64,000 nt of DNA, from assembly GCF_000739875.1 (NCBI RefSeq), contig NZ_BBJR01000001.1, positions 124,001 to 188,000 on the forward strand. Direction: 5' to 3'. Made by a program: the position numbers and the translations under genes. This DNA is from Comamonas aquatica NBRC 14918 (GTDB lineage: Bacteria; Pseudomonadota; Gammaproteobacteria; Burkholderiales; Burkholderiaceae_C). The notes under the pieces are model-generated. The model had not been told where the DNA came from. It searched no databases and saw nothing but the letters and a program-made list of their open reading frames with translations. Positions 57,110 through 64,000 of the stretch are shown here, piece by piece (the first letter of the stretch is position 1; each line of letters starts with the position of its first letter).

Positions 57110-58086
57110 GCCGCAAGCACAGCAAAGCCGCCGTCGCCTCGGCGGCCGCCTCCACCGAAGGCCTGGTTGTCGGCAGCCATGGCCGCCATTGCATCGTGGA
57201 AACCGAGGACGGCAGCCGCCGCATCTGCCACCCGCGCGGCAAGAAGAGCCAGGCCGTCGTCGGCGACCGCGTGCTGTGGCAGGCCCCGCCCCCCGGCCAG
57301 GGCGAGGAAGGCACGATCGAGAAAGTGCTGGAGCGCAGCAACCTGCTGTACCGCCAGGACGAGATCCGCACCAAGATGTTCGCCGCCAACCTGGACCAGG
57401 TGCTGATCCTGATCGCGGCCGAGCCGGTGTTCTCCGAAAGCCAGCTGGCGCGCGCCCTGATCGCGGCCGAGGATGCCGGCATCCAGCCCATCATCGCGCT
57501 GAACAAGTTCGACCTGCCCGAAGCCTTTGCCCTGGCCTGGCAGCGCCTGGAGGCCTACCGCGCCCTGCAGCGCCCCGATGGCAGCCCGCACTACCCCGTC
57601 ATCCCGCTGAACCTGACCAGCGACGACCCCGAGCAGAAAGAGGCCTTGATGGACCTGCTGGCCGGCAAGCGCACCTTCGTGCTCGGCCCTTCGGGCGTGG
57701 GCAAGAGCACGCTGATCAACCTGCTGGTGCCCGGCGCACAGGCGGCCACCAACGAGATCTCGCGCGTGCTCAACACCGGCAAGCACACCACCACCACCAC
57801 CACCTGGTACTGGATGGACACCGCGCGCACCACGGCCCTGATCGACTCCCCCGGTTTCCAGGAATTTGGCCTGTACCACATCGCCCCCACCGACCTGCCG
57901 CGCTGCATGCCGGACATCGGCGCCCTGGCCAACCAGTGCAAGTTCTACAACTGCACCCACCTGCACGAGCCGGGCTGCGCCGTGATGGCCGAGGTGGACC
58001 AGGAAGGCAGCCCGCACTGCATCCACCCCAACCGCTACCGCATCTACGCCGAGCTGTTCGATGAGCTGAGCCAGATGCGCTACTGA
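57106..58086 (+). CDS. rsgA: Small ribosomal subunit biogenesis GTPase RsgA
   Basis: RsgA is a circularly permuted GTPase that checks late 30S assembly. The 326-residue protein has an N-terminal OB-fold after a basic leader, the G4-like NKFD in ALNKFDLP, the G1 loop GPSGVGKS, G3 DSPGFQEF, and a C-terminal zinc knuckle CKFYNCTHLHEPGC. The permuted G4-G1-G3 order is typical. It is translationally coupled to the M48 protease gene and followed by a terminator. Confidence 0.96.
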   Translation: MSRKHSKAAVASAAASTEGLVVGSHGRHCIVETEDGSRRICHPRGKKSQAVVGDRVLWQAPPPGQGEEGTIEKVLERSNLLYRQDEIRTKMFAANLDQVLILIAAEPVFSESQLARALIAAEDAGIQPIIALNKFDLPEAFALAWQRLEAYRALQRPDGSPHYPVIPLNLTSDDPEQKEALMDLLAGKRTFVLGPSGVGKSTLINLLVPGAQAATNEISRVLNTGKHTTTTTTWYWMDTARTTALIDSPGFQEFGLYHIAPTDLPRCMPDIGALANQCKFYNCTHLHEPGCAVMAEVDQEGSPHCIHPNRYRIYAELFDELSQMRY

Positions 58087-58106
58087 AGCGACGGCACATG
58101 CCCCAC

Positions 58107-58142
58107 AAAAAAAACCGCCAGGCAATCCCTGGCGGTTTTTTT
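58107..58142. terminator. Bidirectional terminator between rsgA and the CobD/CbiB-like gene
   Basis: AACCGCCAGG (58113-58122), CAATC loop, CCTGGCGGTT (58128-58137), flanked by A and T runs, so it works in both directions between convergent genes. Confidence 0.92.
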
Positions 58143-58147
58143 ATGGG

Positions 58148-58189
58148 AAATTAGCCTCTAACCCTTATGCAGCCTGCGCAGAGTGCTAT
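58148..58189 (-). repeat. Dispersed 42-nt repeat, copy G
   Basis: The minus strand opens ATAGCACTCTGCGCAGGC and continues CTGCATAAGGGTTAGAGGC, ending AATTT. It differs from the core in the two bases after ATAGC but aligns over its whole 42 nt with copy A (22357-22398). Confidence 0.7.
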
Positions 58190-58193
58190 CCAA

Positions 58194-59180
58194 TCAGCCG
58201 ATGAGGCGCGCCAGACTGAGCAGCGCCAGCAGCAGCATCCACACCACCACGCTGCGCCACACCAGGCCCACCAGAGCGCGCAGGTGGCCCACGTCGGCCT
58301 CACGCCCCGGGGTCACACCGGGGTCCTGCCAGCCGTCCTCGTCGTCGTACACGGGCGCGGTCTGCAGCTCCTCGCGCATCTTCAGCGCGTTGCCGCCCAG
58401 GCGCACGTTGATGGCGCCGGCGGTGGCCGCCAGAATCACGCCATCGTTGTCGTTGGGAAAGTGCTTGGTGTGAAAGCGCCAGCCATCGATCGCTTCCTCA
58501 AAGCTGCCCACCACGGCAAACCCCAGCGCCGTCATGCGCGAGGGCAGCCAGTCGATCACCGTCCATGCCTGCTTGGCCGATTGCTGCAGCCGCTCGCTCA
58601 CCGGTGCGGCGCCACCAATCGACTTGCGCGACCAGTAGCGCGACAGGTATTCCGCCATGCGGTAAAGCACAGCGCCCGCCGGCCCCAGGCCCAGGGCCGC
58701 CAGCAGCGCAAACCAGAACAGCACGCCGAACACGTGGCGGTGGGCGCAAATGACCGAGTACTCGATCACATGGCGCACCACTTCACTGCGCGGGACCTCG
58801 GCCGCATCCACCTGGCGCCAGTCCGCCAGACCTTCGCGTGCCGCCTGCTCATCGCCGCTTTCCAGCGCGTCGCGGATGCGGGTGAAATGGTGGCTGAACT
58901 GGCGAAAGCCCAGGGTGACGTACAGCACGGCCACATTCCACAGCATGGCCGCCGGCCAGCCGACCCAGCGCATCAGCAGCCAGTACACCCCGACGACCAG
59001 CAGCACGGGTGGCACCATGGCCAGTCCCCAGGCCACCCAGCCATGGTGTTCACGACCCGCATCGAAGTTACGACGCACCGACACCGACCAGGCCCGAACG
59101 CCAGCGTGCACCGGGTTGCCCCGTGACAGCGGACGGGCCTGCTCCAGCAAGAGAGCAAGCAAGATGGCAAAGAAACTCAT
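58194..59180 (-). CDS. CobD/CbiB-like membrane protein
   Basis: The 328-residue protein starts MSFFAILLALLLEQARPLSRGNPVH, which is typical of CbiB/AmpE-like proteins, and has about four membrane segments with a conserved GFRQFSHHFTRIRDAL region and SRMTALGFAVVGSFEEAIDGWRFH. CobD/CbiB make adenosylcobinamide phosphate, but no other cobalamin gene is nearby and the protein could be a paralogue with another role. A cobalamin function is therefore unproven. Confidence 0.75.
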   Translation of the reverse strand: MSFFAILLALLLEQARPLSRGNPVHAGVRAWSVSVRRNFDAGREHHGWVAWGLAMVPPVLLVVGVYWLLMRWVGWPAAMLWNVAVLYVTLGFRQFSHHFTRIRDALESGDEQAAREGLADWRQVDAAEVPRSEVVRHVIEYSVICAHRHVFGVLFWFALLAALGLGPAGAVLYRMAEYLSRYWSRKSIGGAAPVSERLQQSAKQAWTVIDWLPSRMTALGFAVVGSFEEAIDGWRFHTKHFPNDNDGVILAATAGAINVRLGGNALKMREELQTAPVYDDEDGWQDPGVTPGREADVGHLRALVGLVWRSVVVWMLLLALLSLARLIG

Positions 59181-59237
59181 GGGACGATGATAGCGGCAAG
59201 CCTTCGCCTTGCCACCCCCGCGCCAGCGCGGGCCGCC

Positions 59238-59954
59238 TCAAGCCACCATGAAACGGTAGAAGTTGCGCAGCATGCCCGCCGTGGCGCCCCAGATGTAGCG
59301 CTCGCGCCCGGCATCCAGGTACGGCATGGAAAACCACTCGCGCTCCTGGCCCTGCCAGTGCAGCCGGTGGCGCTGGTGGTGGGCCGGATCGAGCAAGAAG
59401 CGCAGCGGCACCTCGAACACATCCGCCACTTCGTAGGGGTTGGGATGCAGCGGCGCATCGGGCTGCACCAGGGCCACGACCGGGGTGACCATGAAGGCCG
59501 TGCCGGTCTCATAGACCGGCAGGCTGCCCAGCACCTCGACCTGCCCGGGATCCAGACCAACTTCCTCCTGGGCCTCCCGCAGGGCCGTGGCCGTGGCATC
59601 GGCATCTTCCGGGTCCTGCCGCCCACCAGGAAAGGCCACCTGCCCGGAATGCGTGGACAGCTGCTCCGTGCGCTGGGTCAGCAGCACCGTCAGCTCCTCG
59701 CGCAGCACCAGGGGCACCAGCACCGCCGCATGCGCCGGCGTGCGCGGGGCAAAGCGTGCCTCCTTGCGGACTTCGGGCTGCCACCGCGGCGGATGGGCGA
59801 AGCGCGCGCGCAAGGCCTGGGGGGTTTGGCCGGCGGCGGGCACGGCCGGCAGATGGCTGTCGGTACCGATGACCGGCACCTGGCGCGGATCGAAGTTGGG
59901 GATGCTGGCGGTCAGCGACGCTGGCTGCCGGGACGCGGGCGAGGGGGTCAACAA
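59238..59954 (-). CDS. Nudix hydrolase, CoA pyrophosphatase type
   Basis: The 238-residue protein has an N-terminal region of about 70 residues, then RKEARFAPRTPAHAAVLVPLVLR and the Nudix box GGRQDPEDADATATALREAQEEVGL with the upstream STHSGQVAFPGG that is characteristic of CoA pyrophosphatases (NudL type). The best start is TTG at 59954 with GGAG six bases upstream; no in-frame ATG or GTG lies before the conserved part. The start is therefore less sure than the function. Confidence 0.85.
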   Translation of the reverse strand: MLTPSPASRQPASLTASIPNFDPRQVPVIGTDSHLPAVPAAGQTPQALRARFAHPPRWQPEVRKEARFAPRTPAHAAVLVPLVLREELTVLLTQRTEQLSTHSGQVAFPGGRQDPEDADATATALREAQEEVGLDPGQVEVLGSLPVYETGTAFMVTPVVALVQPDAPLHPNPYEVADVFEVPLRFLLDPAHHQRHRLHWQGQEREWFSMPYLDAGRERYIWGATAGMLRNFYRFMVA

Positions 59955-59971
59955 AGCTTCTCCACGGGCAT

Positions 59972-60006
59972 AAAAAAAGCCGCCACAGCGAACTGTAGCG
60001 GCTTTT
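59972..60006 (-). terminator. Terminator after rplS
   Basis: AAAAGCCGC (59975-59983) and GCGGCTTTT (59998-60006) with an inner CACAG/CTGT pairing; on the minus strand seven T follow. Confidence 0.88.
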
Positions 60007-60025
60007 GCCTGACAAGGCTGCGCGA

Positions 60026-60415
60026 TTACTCGGCAGCTGCAACAGCAGTCTTGTTGACGCGTTGTGGCAGCTTTTCCTTGATACGTGCCGACTTGCCGCT
60101 GCGCTGACGCAGGTAGTACAGCTTGGCACGACGCACATCACCGCGGCGCTTGACTTCGATGCCAGCGATCAGGGGAGAGTAAGTCTGGAACGTACGCTCC
60201 ACACCTTCGCCGCTGGAAATCTTGCGCACGATGAACGCGCTGTTCAGGCCACGGTTACGCTTGGCGATCACCACGCCTTCGTAAGCCTGCACGCGCTTGC
60301 GATTACCTTCCACCACGTTCACGGACACGATGACGGTGTCACCAGGCGCGAAAGCAGGGATGGTCTTGTTCAGGCGAGCAATTTCTTCTTGCTCCAGAGT
60401 TTGGATCAGATTCAT
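60026..60415 (-). CDS. rplS: 50S ribosomal protein L19
   Basis: L19 sits at the 30S-50S interface. The 129-residue product has the family sequence [44 protein letters not shown] (shown here in parts: [17 protein letters not shown]) and [27 protein letters not shown]. The last 12 residues form an Ala-rich tail. It ends the rpsP-rimM-trmD-rplS unit and has its own strong promoter in the trmD 3' end. Confidence 0.97.
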   Translation of the reverse strand: MNLIQTLEQEEIARLNKTIPAFAPGDTVIVSVNVVEGNRKRVQAYEGVVIAKRNRGLNSAFIVRKISSGEGVERTFQTYSPLIAGIEVKRRGDVRRAKLYYLRQRSGKSARIKEKLPQRVNKTAVAAAE

Positions 60416-60525
60416 GATTCATCCATCTTGATCTTGTCCGCGCCAGAATTGGCAAGCGCCGGGATTGGTGCTATGGCTGCATTCAAACCGATGCAGCGGC
60501 CGGATAGAGGATCAAAGAACCCAGC

Positions 60526-60553
60526 ATTATAGCTGGGACGCGTTTTTTGCCAA
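60526..60553 (-). promoter_or_regulatory. Strong promoter for rplS at the trmD 3' end
   Basis: The minus strand has TTGGCA (60553-60548), a 16-bp spacer and TATAAT (60531-60526). The -35 matches 5/6 and the -10 6/6. It overlaps the trmD stop codon; transcription would start near 60519, about 104 nt before rplS. A CCCAGC/GCTGGG inverted repeat surrounds the -10. Confidence 0.75.
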
Positions 60554-61297
60554 AAACCCTTCGTCTTTGGCATTCAACAAGCCCTGGGCGCGGGCCTGTG
60601 CGATCAATTCTGGGCGGTGCTGCGCCGTGATGCGCAGGCGCTGGTCACGGCGCCAGCGCTCGATGTTGCCGTGGTGGCCCGACAGTAACTCGGGCGGCAC
60701 CGGCTGGCCTTGCCAGACTTCGGGGCGGGTGTAATGCGGGCAGTCCAGCAGCCCGTCCAGCGCGGGGTTGAAGCTGTCCTGCTGGAAGCTGCCCGCGTCG
60801 TTGAGCACCCCGGGCTGCAGCCGCGTGACCGCATCCAGCAGCACCAGGGCCGCCAGCTCGCCGCCGGAGAGCACGAAATCCCCCAGGCTCAGCTGGTGGG
60901 TGACGTACTGATCGATGAAGCGCTGGTCGATGCCCTCATAGCGGCCGCACAGCAGGATGGCACCCTGGCTCTCGGCCCAGTCGGCCACCACCTCGTGCTT
61001 GAGGGTCTGGCCGATCGGCGAGAACAGCACCACCGGCGCCGGCGCGGATGCTCCGCCCTCGGCGTGCGCCGCACGGATGGCCTCCAGGCACAGCTGCAGC
61101 GGCTCGGCCATCATCACCATGCCAGGGCCACCGCCGAACGGGCGATCGTCCACGCGGCGGTAGTTGCCTTGGGCATAGTCGCGCGGGTTCCACAGATGCA
61201 CCGCCACCTGCCCGGAAGCATAGGCACGGCGCGTCACTCCGCTTTCCAGGAAAGGGGCGAACAGCTCGGGGAACAGGGTGATGATGTCGAAACGCAT
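60527..61297 (-). CDS. trmD: tRNA (guanine37-N1)-methyltransferase TrmD
   Basis: TrmD methylates G37 next to the anticodon and prevents frameshifting. The 256-residue SPOUT enzyme has the N-terminus [26 protein letters not shown], and the trefoil-knot SAM site [12 protein letters not shown] and [14 protein letters not shown]. The ATG at 61297 is the family start; upstream in-frame residues belong to the rimM 3' end. It follows rimM by 13 bp. Confidence 0.97.
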   Translation of the reverse strand: MRFDIITLFPELFAPFLESGVTRRAYASGQVAVHLWNPRDYAQGNYRRVDDRPFGGGPGMVMMAEPLQLCLEAIRAAHAEGGASAPAPVVLFSPIGQTLKHEVVADWAESQGAILLCGRYEGIDQRFIDQYVTHQLSLGDFVLSGGELAALVLLDAVTRLQPGVLNDAGSFQQDSFNPALDGLLDCPHYTRPEVWQGQPVPPELLSGHHGNIERWRRDQRLRITAQHRPELIAQARAQGLLNAKDEGFLAKNASQL

Positions 61298-61310
61298 GCG
61301 TGCCAAGGGC

Positions 61311-61880
61311 TCAGTAGTCGGGCTGCCAGTCCGCGATGATGGTTTTGGCGACCACATCCACCTTGTCGATGTAGGCATCGACAAAGGGAATCATGCGCTC
61401 GCGCTCCTTACCACCTTCTTCGTAGGCCAGCACCAGCGTGGTCTGGGGCCCGGTGGCCAGCAAATCCTTGACCACGCCCAGGTCCACGCCTTCACGGTTG
61501 CTGACTTGCAGGCCCATCAGGTCGACCCAGTAGTACTCGCCGTCCTCGGCCTGGGGGAAATGCTCGCGCGCCACGAAGATGCGGGCACCGCGCAGGGCCT
61601 CGGCCGCATTGCGGTCCAGCACGGCGGGCGAAGTGGCCACGATGGTGTCCGAGTGCGGGCGCACCTGCTTGACCGGCAGCAACACCGTGCCCGTGAAATG
61701 CTTGGCGCCTTTTTCGGCCGGTAGCAAGAACCACTGCTTGGCGGCGAACAGGGCCTCAGGATCCGCACTGTAGGCAATGACCTTGAACCAACCCTTCACC
61801 CCCCACGCATCGGCAATGCGGCCAATTTCCACCGCATCGTCCGGCAGTGCGGTGGGCTCCAGTTCAGGCATGTGGCTCAT
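61311..61880 (-). CDS. rimM: Ribosome maturation factor RimM
   Basis: RimM binds S19 during 30S assembly. The 189-residue protein has the family N-terminal [18 protein letters not shown] and a PRC-barrel part with [17 protein letters not shown] and [12 protein letters not shown]. The ATG at 61880 is preferred to a TTG four codons upstream and to an ATG three codons downstream. An intrinsic terminator lies between rpsP and this gene, so it should be expressed less than rpsP. Confidence 0.96.
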   Translation of the reverse strand: MSHMPELEPTALPDDAVEIGRIADAWGVKGWFKVIAYSADPEALFAAKQWFLLPAEKGAKHFTGTVLLPVKQVRPHSDTIVATSPAVLDRNAAEALRGARIFVAREHFPQAEDGEYYWVDLMGLQVSNREGVDLGVVKDLLATGPQTTLVLAYEEGGKERERMIPFVDAYIDKVDVVAKTIIADWQPDY

Positions 61881-61890
61881 GACAATCTTC

Positions 61891-61946
61891 AAAAGACGAA
61901 AAAAGAAAAAACGGGTTCCGTCAGACTAGCCAACGGAACCCGTTTT
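61891..61946 (-). terminator. Intrinsic terminator between rpsP and rimM
   Basis: AAAACGGGTTCCGT (61908-61921) and ACGGAACCCGTTTT (61933-61946) form a perfect 14-bp stem with an 11-nt loop; on the minus strand a T-rich TTCTTTTTTCG tail follows. It lies about 16 bp after the rpsP stop and before the rimM start, inside what is otherwise one operon. Confidence 0.85.
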
Positions 61947-61961
61947 CAATGGGGGTGCTGA

Positions 61962-62216
61962 TTAGGCAGCAGCCTTGGCGGCAGCTTGCTTGAGCAGGCG
62001 TTCGACGGTGTCGGAAGCCTGGGCGCCAACGCCCTTCCAGTAGGTCACGCGGTCCAGCGCAATGCGCAGACCTTCTTCAGCGCCACGGGCGGTGGGGTTG
62101 TAGAAACCCACGCGCTCAATGAAAGCGCCATCGCGACGAACGCGCTTGTCGGTCACGACGATGTTGAAGAAAGGACGTGCCTTGGAGCCGCCGCGGGAGA
62201 GTCGAATAACGACCAT
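61962..62216 (-). CDS. rpsP: 30S ribosomal protein S16
   Basis: S16 is an early 30S assembly protein. The 84-residue product has the family sequence [36 protein letters not shown] and [21 protein letters not shown] clear promoter lies about 100 nt upstream. It heads the rpsP-rimM-trmD-rplS unit. Confidence 0.98.
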   Translation of the reverse strand: MVVIRLSRGGSKARPFFNIVVTDKRVRRDGAFIERVGFYNPTARGAEEGLRIALDRVTYWKGVGAQASDTVERLLKQAAAKAAA

Positions 62217-62320
62217 GATTTATCCTTCGGGTGGTCGCAGCAAATTTGCTGCAAGAGTTTTTCACGGCGTTTGAGACACGCGACATGGCCACCCGGCCAG
62301 CGACACGCCGAAAACGCAAG

Positions 62321-62349
62321 ATTATATAGGGTTCTGATTTTTATGCCTA
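62321..62349 (-). promoter_or_regulatory. rpsP promoter
   Basis: The minus strand has TAGGCA (62349-62344), a 17-bp spacer and a perfect TATAAT (62326-62321). Transcription would start near 62314, giving a leader of about 98 nt. The -35 overlaps the first codons of the divergent acetyltransferase gene (ATG at 62343). Confidence 0.75.
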
Positions 62350-62867
62350 ACGTCCGCCCCAGCCAACCCCTGGATTTGACCGCCATCACGGCCATTTACC
62401 GCCACCACGTGCTGCACGGCACCGGCACCTTCGAGATCGAGCCGCCCTCCTTGGCCGACATGACGACCCGCCGCCAGGACGTGCTGAACAAGCACCTGCC
62501 CTGGCTGGTGGCCGAAGGCGAGGACGGCAGCATCCTGGGCTATGCCTATGCCAACTGGTTCAAGCCGCGCCCGGCCTACCGGTTCTCGGCCGAGGATTCC
62601 ATCTACGTGTCGGATCAGGCCCGCGGCCAGGGCATTGGCCGCTTGCTGCTGGATGCGCTGTGCCGGGAGTGCGAAGCCGTCGGCGTGCGCAAGCTGATCG
62701 CCGTGATCGGCGACAGCACGAATGCCGGATCGGTGGGCGTGCACCGCGCCGCGGGCTTTGCGCATGTGGGCACGCTCAGCGCCGTGGGCTGGAAGTTCGA
62801 CCGTTGGCTGGATGTGGTGATGATGGAGAAGTCCCTAGGTGCCGGCGCCAGCACCTCACCCGAATAA
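62343..62867 (+). CDS. GNAT family N-acetyltransferase
   Basis: The 174-residue protein matches the phosphinothricin/methionine-sulfoximine acetyltransferase group: ITAIYRHHVLHGTGTFE, then YANWFKPRPAYRFSAEDSIYV and the acetyl-CoA loop ARGQGIGRLLLDAL, and HRAAGFAHVGTLSAVGWKFDRWLDVVMME. The natural substrate may be a toxic amino acid or analogue. The ATG at 62343 lies within the -35 of the divergent rpsP promoter, so the gene has almost no leader space. Confidence 0.9.
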   Translation: MPNVRPSQPLDLTAITAIYRHHVLHGTGTFEIEPPSLADMTTRRQDVLNKHLPWLVAEGEDGSILGYAYANWFKPRPAYRFSAEDSIYVSDQARGQGIGRLLLDALCRECEAVGVRKLIAVIGDSTNAGSVGVHRAAGFAHVGTLSAVGWKFDRWLDVVMMEKSLGAGASTSPE

Positions 62868-62874
62868 TGGGGGC

Positions 62875-63321
62875 ATGAAGAACAAGACCGTTGCAGCGTG
62901 GTTGGCATTCGTCGGAGGCCCCCTGGGGCTGCACCGGTTTTATCTGCATGGGATGGGCGACACCCTGGGCTGGGCCCTGCCCATTCCCACGGCGCTGGGG
63001 CTGTATGGCATCCAGCGCGTGCAACAGTTCGGCCAGGATGACCAGCTCAGCTGGGTGCTGATTCCGCTGCTGGGCTTCACCATCGCCGCCTGCGCCCTGG
63101 TGGCCATCCTTTACGGTCTGCGCCAGCCGCAGCAATGGAACGCCCGCTTCAACCCGCAGGCCAGTGCCGATGCGCCGGCCGGCCATACCAACTGGTTCAC
63201 GATTGCCGCCATCGCGGCCGCCCTGATGGTGGGGGCGGCGGTGCTGATGGCCAGCCTGGCCTACAGCTTCCAACACTACTTCGAATACCAGATTGAGGAA
63301 GCGCGCAAGATTTCCCAATGA
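62875..63321 (+). CDS. TM2-domain membrane protein
   Basis: The 148-residue protein begins MKNKTVAAWLAFVGGPLGLHRFYLHG, the TM2 signature, followed by a second hydrophobic segment and a third and fourth (about residues 58-82 and 105-130). The role of TM2 proteins in bacteria is unknown. The ATG at 62875 lies 7 bp after the acetyltransferase stop and has GGGGG upstream, so the two genes are co-transcribed. Confidence 0.85.
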   Translation: MKNKTVAAWLAFVGGPLGLHRFYLHGMGDTLGWALPIPTALGLYGIQRVQQFGQDDQLSWVLIPLLGFTIAACALVAILYGLRQPQQWNARFNPQASADAPAGHTNWFTIAAIAAALMVGAAVLMASLAYSFQHYFEYQIEEARKISQ

Positions 63322-63363
63322 GGACTTGGCTGCTTCCAACAGGGTAGCAGCTTGCGCAGAAAG

Positions 63364-63403
63364 AAAAAGGACTTCAGAGCCATTCCACTCTGAAGTCCTT
63401 TTT
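63364..63403. terminator. Bidirectional terminator between the TM2 gene and the phosphate transporter
   Basis: AAAAAGGACTTCAGAG (63364-63379), CCATTCCA loop, CTCTGAAGTCCTTTTT (63388-63403), a perfect 16-bp stem with A and T runs at its ends, between convergent genes. Confidence 0.95.
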
Positions 63404-63425
63404 GTATTAGCGCCAGGCGCTCTTT

Positions 63426-64000
63426 TTAATAGAGCTGCAGGCTGACCCAGTAGGCCACGGCCGCCACGAAGGCGCTGGCGGGGATGGTCAGAATCCAGGC
63501 CCAGACAATGTTGCCGGCCACGCCCCAACGCACCGCGCTCATGCGCTGGGTGGAGCCCACGCCGACGATGGCGCCGGTGATGGTGTGGGTGGTGGAGACG
63601 GGCACGCCCAGGAAGGTGGCGAAGAACAGCGTCATCGCGCCCCCGGATTCGGCACAGAAGCCGCCCACGGGCTTGAGCTTGGTGATCTTCTGGCCCATGG
63701 TCTTCACGATGCGCCAGCCGCCGAACATGGTGCCCAGACCGATCGCCGCGTAGCAGCTGACGATCACCCAGATGGGCGGGCTGGATTCGGTGCTCGACAT
63801 GTAGCCCGTGCCCAGCAGCAGCAGCCAGATGATGCCGATGGTCTTTTGCGCATCGTTGCCACCGTGGCCCAGCGAATAGGCGCCGGCCGACACCAGTTGC
63901 AGGCGGCGGAACCACTTGTCCACCTTGCTGGGGCGCGTGCGGCGGCAGATCCAGGCGACGATCACCATCATCAGCGAACCGAACAGGAAGCCCAGCAGCG
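63426..64000 (-). CDS. PiT family inorganic phosphate transporter, C-terminal part
   Basis: The visible 191 codons are the C-terminal part of a PiT-type phosphate permease; the N-terminus lies beyond the window. The PiT signature GGNDAQKTIGIIWLLLL and the later GGFCAESGGAMTLFFATFLGVPVSTTHTITGAIVGVG are intact, with about five membrane segments. It is convergent with the TM2 gene. Whether the ion coupling is H+ or Na+ cannot be told. Confidence 0.93.
   Translation of the reverse strand, partial: LLGFLFGSLMMVIVAWICRRTRPSKVDKWFRRLQLVSAGAYSLGHGGNDAQKTIGIIWLLLLGTGYMSSTESSPPIWVIVSCYAAIGLGTMFGGWRIVKTMGQKITKLKPVGGFCAESGGAMTLFFATFLGVPVSTTHTITGAIVGVGSTQRMSAVRWGVAGNIVWAWILTIPASAFVAAVAYWVSLQLY

Overview
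This 64 kb window is chromosomal DNA from a high-GC betaproteobacterium, most likely a member of the Comamonadaceae (Burkholderiales). The evidence is the dense GC-rich coding, a Bug-type periplasmic receptor, a DksA that has lost most of its zinc-finger cysteines, a CobD/CbiB-like protein, the dapF-DUF484-xerC gene order and the complete mraZ-to-lpxC cluster. I cannot fix the genus. There is no prophage, transposase, CRISPR array or biosynthetic island; it is a conserved housekeeping region.

Layout. 1-2000: a divergent membrane protein cut by the left edge, ruvC, an RcnB-like periplasmic protein and a 60-residue membrane protein. 2032-20701 (minus strand): the division and cell-wall cluster, transcribed mraZ-rsmH-ftsL-ftsI-murE-murF-mraY-murD-ftsW-murG-murC-ddl-ftsQ-ftsA-ftsZ, then lpxC behind a terminator. 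Most of its junctions are ATGA/GTGA-type overlaps. 21021-26821 (minus): a CobW-type GTPase, dksA, a STAS-domain protein and hslV-hslU. 27041-32941 (minus): an EAL-GGDEF protein, xerC, DUF484, dapF and a Ysc84-like lipoprotein. 33220-36829: DoxX, a pseudouridine-synthase homologue lacking its catalytic Asp, a Nudix/metallo-beta-lactamase fusion, RNase P RNA and a 56-residue membrane protein.

37015-52547 (mainly plus): cysK, an ABC exporter, an Aer-type chemoreceptor, a small unknown protein, a Bug receptor (minus), sbcD-sbcC, an FAD-dependent dehydrogenase, a VUT/YhhQ-type transporter, a hydroxyacid dehydrogenase and three tandem tRNA-Lys(CTT) genes. 52804-64000: a DEAD-box helicase with a 200-residue Gly/Arg/Phe repeat tail and long leader, orn divergent from an M48 protease and rsgA, a CobD/CbiB-like protein, a CoA-type Nudix hydrolase, the rpsP-rimM-trmD-rplS ribosome operon, a GNAT acetyltransferase, a TM2 protein and the end of a PiT phosphate transporter.

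The more notable signals are regulatory or structural rather than a new gene system. They are: (i) a dispersed intergenic repeat of about 42 nt, six copies, opening ATAGCTGNNNGCGCNNGC; (ii) an 88-bp inverted-repeat-bounded segment inside a 130-residue N-terminal extension of MurD; (iii) a terminator after rpsP and a near-consensus promoter for rplS inside trmD, which would separate ribosomal-protein from modification-enzyme expression; (iv) three 10-bp-spaced MraZ-type boxes before mraZ; (v) a sigma-32-like promoter that would make the hslV mRNA almost leaderless; (vi) a zinc-finger-less DksA next to a COG0523 GTPase; and (vii) an apparently inactive pseudouridine synthase.
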